64,000 nt of DNA, taken from assembly GCA_024742765.1 (NCBI GenBank), contig JANSXT010000009.1, positions 16,586-80,585 on the forward strand, in the 5' to 3' direction. The notes beneath the pieces were generated by a model, which searched no databases, was not told the DNA's origin, and saw only the letters and a list, made by a program, of their open reading frames with translations. Source of the stretch: Phyllobacteriaceae bacterium. Lineage in GTDB: Bacteria; Pseudomonadota; Alphaproteobacteria; Rhizobiales; Rhizobiaceae. This document shows, piece after piece, positions 60,503-64,000 of this stretch (position 1 is the stretch's first letter; each line of letters begins with the position of its first letter). The position numbers and the translations under genes were made by a program.

Positions 60503-61330
60503 TCATTTGACGGCGCCCTCGGTCAGGCCGGTGACGAACCAGCGCCCGATCAGCGCAAAGACGATGACGACGGGCAGGATGGCAAGGCTCGCGCCCGCAA
60601 GCAGCAGGCCCCAATCGACCTGATACTGGCCGATAATGCCCGAAAAGCCGACCGGTATGGTGCGCTTGGCATCGGACAGGATCATCACCGAGGCGAACAC
60701 ATATTCGGTCCACGAGGTGACGAAGGCGAAGATGGCGACGGCGGCGATCCCCGGCGCGGTGAGCGGGATCATGATGCGGCGCAGCACCGTCAGCGGCGGA
60801 CCGCCATCGAGACGCGCCGCCTCTTCGATCTCGCGGGGAATTGAGCCGAAGAAGGAACGCAGCATCCAGATCGCAAAGGGCAGCGCGAAGGCGACATTGA
60901 CGATGATCAAGGCCAGGCGCGTGTCGACCAGCCCGGCCTTTGCGAACATGGTGAAAAGCGGGATCAGAACGACGATCGAGGGAAAGGCATAGGCGAGCAG
61001 GATCACCCGGTACCATGTTTCGCGTCCGCGAAATTCGAGCCGGAAGAAGGCATAGCCGGCCGGAATCGCCAGCAGCAATGTCAGAAAAGCCGACAGGCCG
61101 GATACGAACACCGAGTTGACCAGATAGGTGCCATAGTCGGACGAGGACAGGAGCTTGTCATAGTGCTGCCAGGTGAACGATTGCGGAAACATCGTCGGCA
61201 CGCGGGCGATGATTTCCTGCGGCAGCTTGAACGAGCCGGAGACCACCCACCAGAAGGGCAGGCCGACGAGCGCGACGAAAAAGCCCAGCCCGGCGGCCAG
61301 CGTCAGGTTCCATCCCATGGTGCGCTTCAT
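60503..61330 (-). CDS. sugar ABC transporter permease, MalG type
   Basis: This 275-residue permease has about six helices and the EAA loop EEAARLDGGPPLTVLRRIMIPL. The N-terminal part FWWVVSGSFKLPQEI and the C-terminal GRWFVTGLTEGAVK are typical MalG/UgpE sequences. It overlaps the preceding permease gene by 4 nt and is followed by the ATPase gene 21 nt later. Confidence 0.91.
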   Translation of the reverse strand: MKRTMGWNLTLAAGLGFFVALVGLPFWWVVSGSFKLPQEIIARVPTMFPQSFTWQHYDKLLSSSDYGTYLVNSVFVSGLSAFLTLLLAIPAGYAFFRLEFRGRETWYRVILLAYAFPSIVVLIPLFTMFAKAGLVDTRLALIIVNVAFALPFAIWMLRSFFGSIPREIEEAARLDGGPPLTVLRRIMIPLTAPGIAAVAIFAFVTSWTEYVFASVMILSDAKRTIPVGFSGIIGQYQVDWGLLLAGASLAILPVVIVFALIGRWFVTGLTEGAVK

Positions 61331-62202
61331 CGTTCGTCTCCCGAGCGGGCGAGCGAGCGCGTGGCGACGATGGCAAATGTCATCAAAAGCAGCGTCGAAA
61401 GCACGGCGATGGTTGCCGCCTCGCTCATCCGATAACTGCGAAAGGCGGTTTCATAGATCAGGACGGGCAGGGTGCGCGTGCCGCCGGCGGGGCCGCCCTG
61501 CGTCATCAGCCAGATGATATCGAAGACGTTGAACGACAACAGCGTTCCGATGATCAGGAGCACCGTCAGCGTGGGCGCCAAAAGCGGCCAGGTGATGCGG
61601 GTGAAACGGCGGACGGGGCCGGCGCCGTCGATGCGCGCGGCCTCGTAGAGTTCCGACGGGATGCGGGTCAATCCGGCCAGCATCATCAAGGCGATGAACG
61701 GGAACCAGCGCCAGGAATTGATGAAGACGAGCGTTGCGAAGGCGCTCTCGGGGGTGGCGAAGAAGCCGATCGGCCGGTCGGTGATGCCGGCCTGCATCAT
61801 CAGCGGATTGATCATGCCGCCCGAGGTCGAAAACAGCCAGCGCCAGATCATGACGACGACGACCGTGGGCACGATCCATGTCAGGATGATCCAGGTGCGC
61901 GCGACGCGCACGCCCGGAAACTTCTGGTGCAGGATCAGCGCGGCGGCCAGCGCCAGAAGCGTCTGCAGCACCGCATTGGCGAGCACCCAGGCCAGGCTGA
62001 GGCCGGCCGAATCCCAAAACGCGCCGTTGGTCAGGATGAAGCGGTAGTTCTCAAAGCCGACCCATTGTCCACTGGTGCCGACGCCGCGCACATTCTGCAG
62101 GCTGAGAAGGAAGGCCGATACCAACGGCCATGCGAGGATGGCCGCCAGAAAAAGGAGCGCCGGGGCGACGAACGCGAGCGCAAGGATCGGGTTGCGTGCC
62201 AC
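61327..62202 (-). CDS. sugar ABC transporter permease, MalF type
   Basis: This 291-residue permease has about six helices with the EAA loop YEAARIDGAGPVRRFTRITWPLL and the N-terminal segment LALAFVAPALLFLAAILAWPLVSAF-type first helix. It lies between the binding-protein gene (15 nt) and the MalG-type permease (4-nt overlap) in the amino-sugar operon. Confidence 0.91.
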   Translation of the reverse strand: MARNPILALAFVAPALLFLAAILAWPLVSAFLLSLQNVRGVGTSGQWVGFENYRFILTNGAFWDSAGLSLAWVLANAVLQTLLALAAALILHQKFPGVRVARTWIILTWIVPTVVVVMIWRWLFSTSGGMINPLMMQAGITDRPIGFFATPESAFATLVFINSWRWFPFIALMMLAGLTRIPSELYEAARIDGAGPVRRFTRITWPLLAPTLTVLLIIGTLLSFNVFDIIWLMTQGGPAGGTRTLPVLIYETAFRSYRMSEAATIAVLSTLLLMTFAIVATRSLARSGDER

Positions 62203-62217
62203 GGCGGGGTCTCTTGG

Positions 62218-63498
62218 TCAGCGCGACAGGTCTTCCATGCGCGCCTGGCCGGCGGTGACAGCCTCGGCCGGCGCCATGTCACTGACGACGACGCTCTGAA
62301 GCGTTTCGGCCAGGACATTTTGCGCCGAGATCGCAGCGATCGCCGGAAACACGCGGCCGGAGGTGAAGCCGAACAGCTTGCCGTTCTGGCCGTTGGCGAT
62401 CACGGTCTCGATCTGCTCGCGATATTCCTGCACGACCGGATCGTTCCAGAACGAATCGGCTTCGGCGCCATCGGCGGTCACCGGCATGAACAGCCCCGGC
62501 TCCATGTTCAGGAAGCGGCCGTAATTTTCCGGCTGGAGCAGGAAGCGGATGAACGCCTTGGACGCTTCGCGTTCGGCCTCTTCCTGCGACAGAAGCATCA
62601 CCGCATTGGCGTAGGCGATGGTCGCATTGTCGTCCGAGCCGTCCTTGGTGGGGATGGCTGCGACGCCCAGATCGGCCGCATCGCCTTCGGCTTGGTTTTC
62701 ATAGGTGGAGATGACGGTGAATTGCATGACCATGCCGCAGCTTGCGGACGCAAAGCAGGCTTCCGCCTCGCCCCACGTCCACGACGTGGCATCGGGCGGC
62801 GAGAACTCCATCATGGAATTGTAGAAATCGTAGGCGGCCACCGTTTCGGGATTGTCGAACCGCAGTGTGCCGTCCTCATTGTAGAGTTCGGACGCGCCGC
62901 CATTGACCATCACGGAGTAGACGGTCTGGTCGGTGTATAGCTGCTTGTTGGCCGGCAGGCCCATGCCGAAGCGGCCATCGGCGGTCAGCGTCTCGGCCGC
63001 CGCGCGCCATTCGTCCCAGCTTGCGGGGACGTCGATGCCCGCTTCCTCGAACACGCTTTTGCGGTACCAAAGGTTCAGCGTCATATTGTAGAGCGGTACG
63101 GCCCATACCCCGTCGTCATAGCTGTAGGCTTCCACGGTGCTGTCGACGAAATCGTGCTCGGCATCGAGTTCGGCGACGAAATCGGCGAGCGAGGTCAAAG
63201 CGCCCATCTCCTTGAGGATCGGGGCGAAATCCGGGATGGCGAACAGCATGTCAGGGCCTGTTCCCGCGGCAAGGGCTGCGGGCGCCTTGGCGTAGATCTC
63301 GCCCCAGTTCTGCGGTTCCTGGCTGACGGTGATGTCCGGATTGGCGGCGTTGAACTCGTCGATCAGCATCTGGATGCGCTCGACGCGGTGCGGCGGCTGT
63401 TCCATGTGCCAAAGGGTGACTTCGACAGGCGCGGCGAACACCTGGGCAGGAATGGCGAGCATCGAACCAGCCAGGAGCATTCTGATCGGGGTCTTCAT
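62218..63498 (-). CDS. sugar ABC transporter extracellular solute-binding protein
   Basis: ATG 63498 follows AAGGGAGGGAAATGCC and gives 426 residues. A signal peptide (about residues 1-22, AQVFA before APVEV) precedes a family-1 solute-binding domain (VEVTLWHMEQPPHRVERIQMLIDEF, LWYRKSVFEEAGIDVPASWDEW, FIRFLLQPENYGRFL). With nagA and nagB downstream, amino sugars or their oligomers are the likely ligands. Confidence 0.9.
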   Translation of the reverse strand: MKTPIRMLLAGSMLAIPAQVFAAPVEVTLWHMEQPPHRVERIQMLIDEFNAANPDITVSQEPQNWGEIYAKAPAALAAGTGPDMLFAIPDFAPILKEMGALTSLADFVAELDAEHDFVDSTVEAYSYDDGVWAVPLYNMTLNLWYRKSVFEEAGIDVPASWDEWRAAAETLTADGRFGMGLPANKQLYTDQTVYSVMVNGGASELYNEDGTLRFDNPETVAAYDFYNSMMEFSPPDATSWTWGEAEACFASASCGMVMQFTVISTYENQAEGDAADLGVAAIPTKDGSDDNATIAYANAVMLLSQEEAEREASKAFIRFLLQPENYGRFLNMEPGLFMPVTADGAEADSFWNDPVVQEYREQIETVIANGQNGKLFGFTSGRVFPAIAAISAQNVLAETLQSVVVSDMAPAEAVTAGQARMEDLSR

Positions 63499-63539
63499 GG
63501 CATTTCCCTCCCTTTTTGGGGTCATGGTTGGGCGGACGT

Positions 63540-64000
63540 CTACAGGTGCCGGTTGCGCGGGGCGTAGCGCTCGACCAGCGTCCTGTTGTTCTCCTTCGCG
63601 CCGGGCATATTGGCGCTCCGGTAGATGGGCGGCTTGCCGTCTTCGGCGAGCCGGTGGGCAGCCTGGGCAAAGACGGCGTTGATGATGGTGGCGCCGACGA
63701 CGGTCGATGCCGGCCCGGATTTGAGATCGGTGCCCGGCAGTTCGACGATGGCATCGCCCGGCGGGGTGCGGTTGTCGATGACGATGTCGGCGAGATCGGC
63801 CAGTTTCTCGCCACCGTTGGCGGCAGCCGTCGAATAGGCGACCGAGGTGATCGCGATGACCGTGCAGCCGATGTCGCGCCCGATGCGGGCCGCTTCGAGC
63901 GGCGCGGCGTTGATGCCGGAATTGGAGATGATGATCAGGACATCATTGCGATTGATGTCGTAGCGGTCGAAGATCGGGCCGACGATGCCCTCGGTCCGCT
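63540..64000 (-). CDS. SIS-domain phosphosugar-binding protein (partial, 5' end outside)
   Basis: The frame runs from the window edge to TAG at 63540-63542, giving the last 152 residues. The SIS fold is clear: NRNDVLIIISNSGINAAPLEAARIGRD contains the sugar-phosphate-binding SNSG motif, followed by GCTVIAITSVAYS and NPxGDAIVELPGTDLKSGP-type sequence. It resembles UPF0309-type SIS proteins found next to amino-sugar genes. Deaminase, isomerase or etherase roles cannot be told apart from this fragment. It is upstream of the binding-protein gene in the same direction and probably in that operon. Confidence 0.82.
   Translation of the reverse strand, partial: RTEGIVGPIFDRYDINRNDVLIIISNSGINAAPLEAARIGRDIGCTVIAITSVAYSTAAANGGEKLADLADIVIDNRTPPGDAIVELPGTDLKSGPASTVVGATIINAVFAQAAHRLAEDGKPPIYRSANMPGAKENNRTLVERYAPRNRHL

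Overview
The window is about 64 kb of GC-rich DNA, densely packed with short intergenic gaps and frequent ATGA/TGATG start-stop overlaps. The combination of a betI-betB-betA block facing choX/choW/choV, a Fur/Mur-type regulator without CxxC motifs, a RhaD-type aldolase-dehydrogenase fusion and very many ABC importers points to an alphaproteobacterium, most likely Hyphomicrobiales (Rhizobiales). No rRNA, tRNA, transposase, CRISPR array or phage gene was seen. The content is almost entirely uptake and catabolism of small organic compounds.

Layout. (1) 1-3231: three consecutive Gfo/Idh/MocA dehydrogenases (the first cut by the window edge) and a PcaD-like alpha/beta hydrolase. (2) 3311-3965: a Fur-family regulator and a small membrane protein. 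(3) 4025-11878: choline to glycine betaine (betI, betB, betA on the minus strand) and choline uptake (choX, choW, choV on the plus strand), with a terminator and a nitronate-monooxygenase-like gene between choX and choWV. (4) 12021-13030: a small secreted protein and a TetR regulator with two operator-like dyads between them. (5) 13185-26580: a purine 5'-thio/5'-deoxy-nucleoside salvage locus. It has a deaminase, a PNP-family phosphorylase, a RuBisCO-like protein, a FucU/RbsD mutarotase, an Rbs-type ABC importer, methylthioribose kinase (mtnK), methylthioribose-1-phosphate isomerase (mtnA), a SorC/DeoR-type regulator and a class II aldolase fused to a short-chain dehydrogenase. Similar TTGACAA-type boxes lie at its three promoter regions. 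(6) 26666-29635: sugar-phosphate isomerase, Gfo/Idh/MocA dehydrogenase and a YghZ-like reductase. (7) 29656-40836: a LacI-controlled cluster with an ABC importer, four NTF2/SnoaL-fold proteins, a MetE-like zinc methyltransferase and a hydrolase. I do not recognise its substrate. (8) 41259-44525: a large autotransporter with RTX-like repeats. (9) 44643-57428: nitrogen-compound catabolism with an aminotransferase, LysR regulator, ureohydrolase, Pot-type ABC importer, nitrilase-family amidase, ArgE-like deacylase, XRE-cupin regulator, gabT and gabD. (10) 57462-64000, minus strand: nagA, nagB, a sugar ABC importer and the end of a SIS-domain protein, i.e. amino-sugar use.

How it fits together. 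In region 5, a nucleoside such as methylthioadenosine would be deaminated and phosphorolysed to (methylthio)ribose-1-phosphate. Free methylthioribose would be imported and phosphorylated by MtnK to the same intermediate. MtnA would isomerise it to the ribulose-1-phosphate. The aldolase-dehydrogenase and/or the RuBisCO-like protein would then take it onward. No cupin, MtnB, MtnC or MtnD gene of the classical routes is visible here, so the outlet is the open question. In region 9 a guanidino compound could be hydrolysed to an amine or GABA plus urea, with GABA going through gabT and gabD to succinate. Regions 5 and 7 are the most likely places for undescribed biochemistry.
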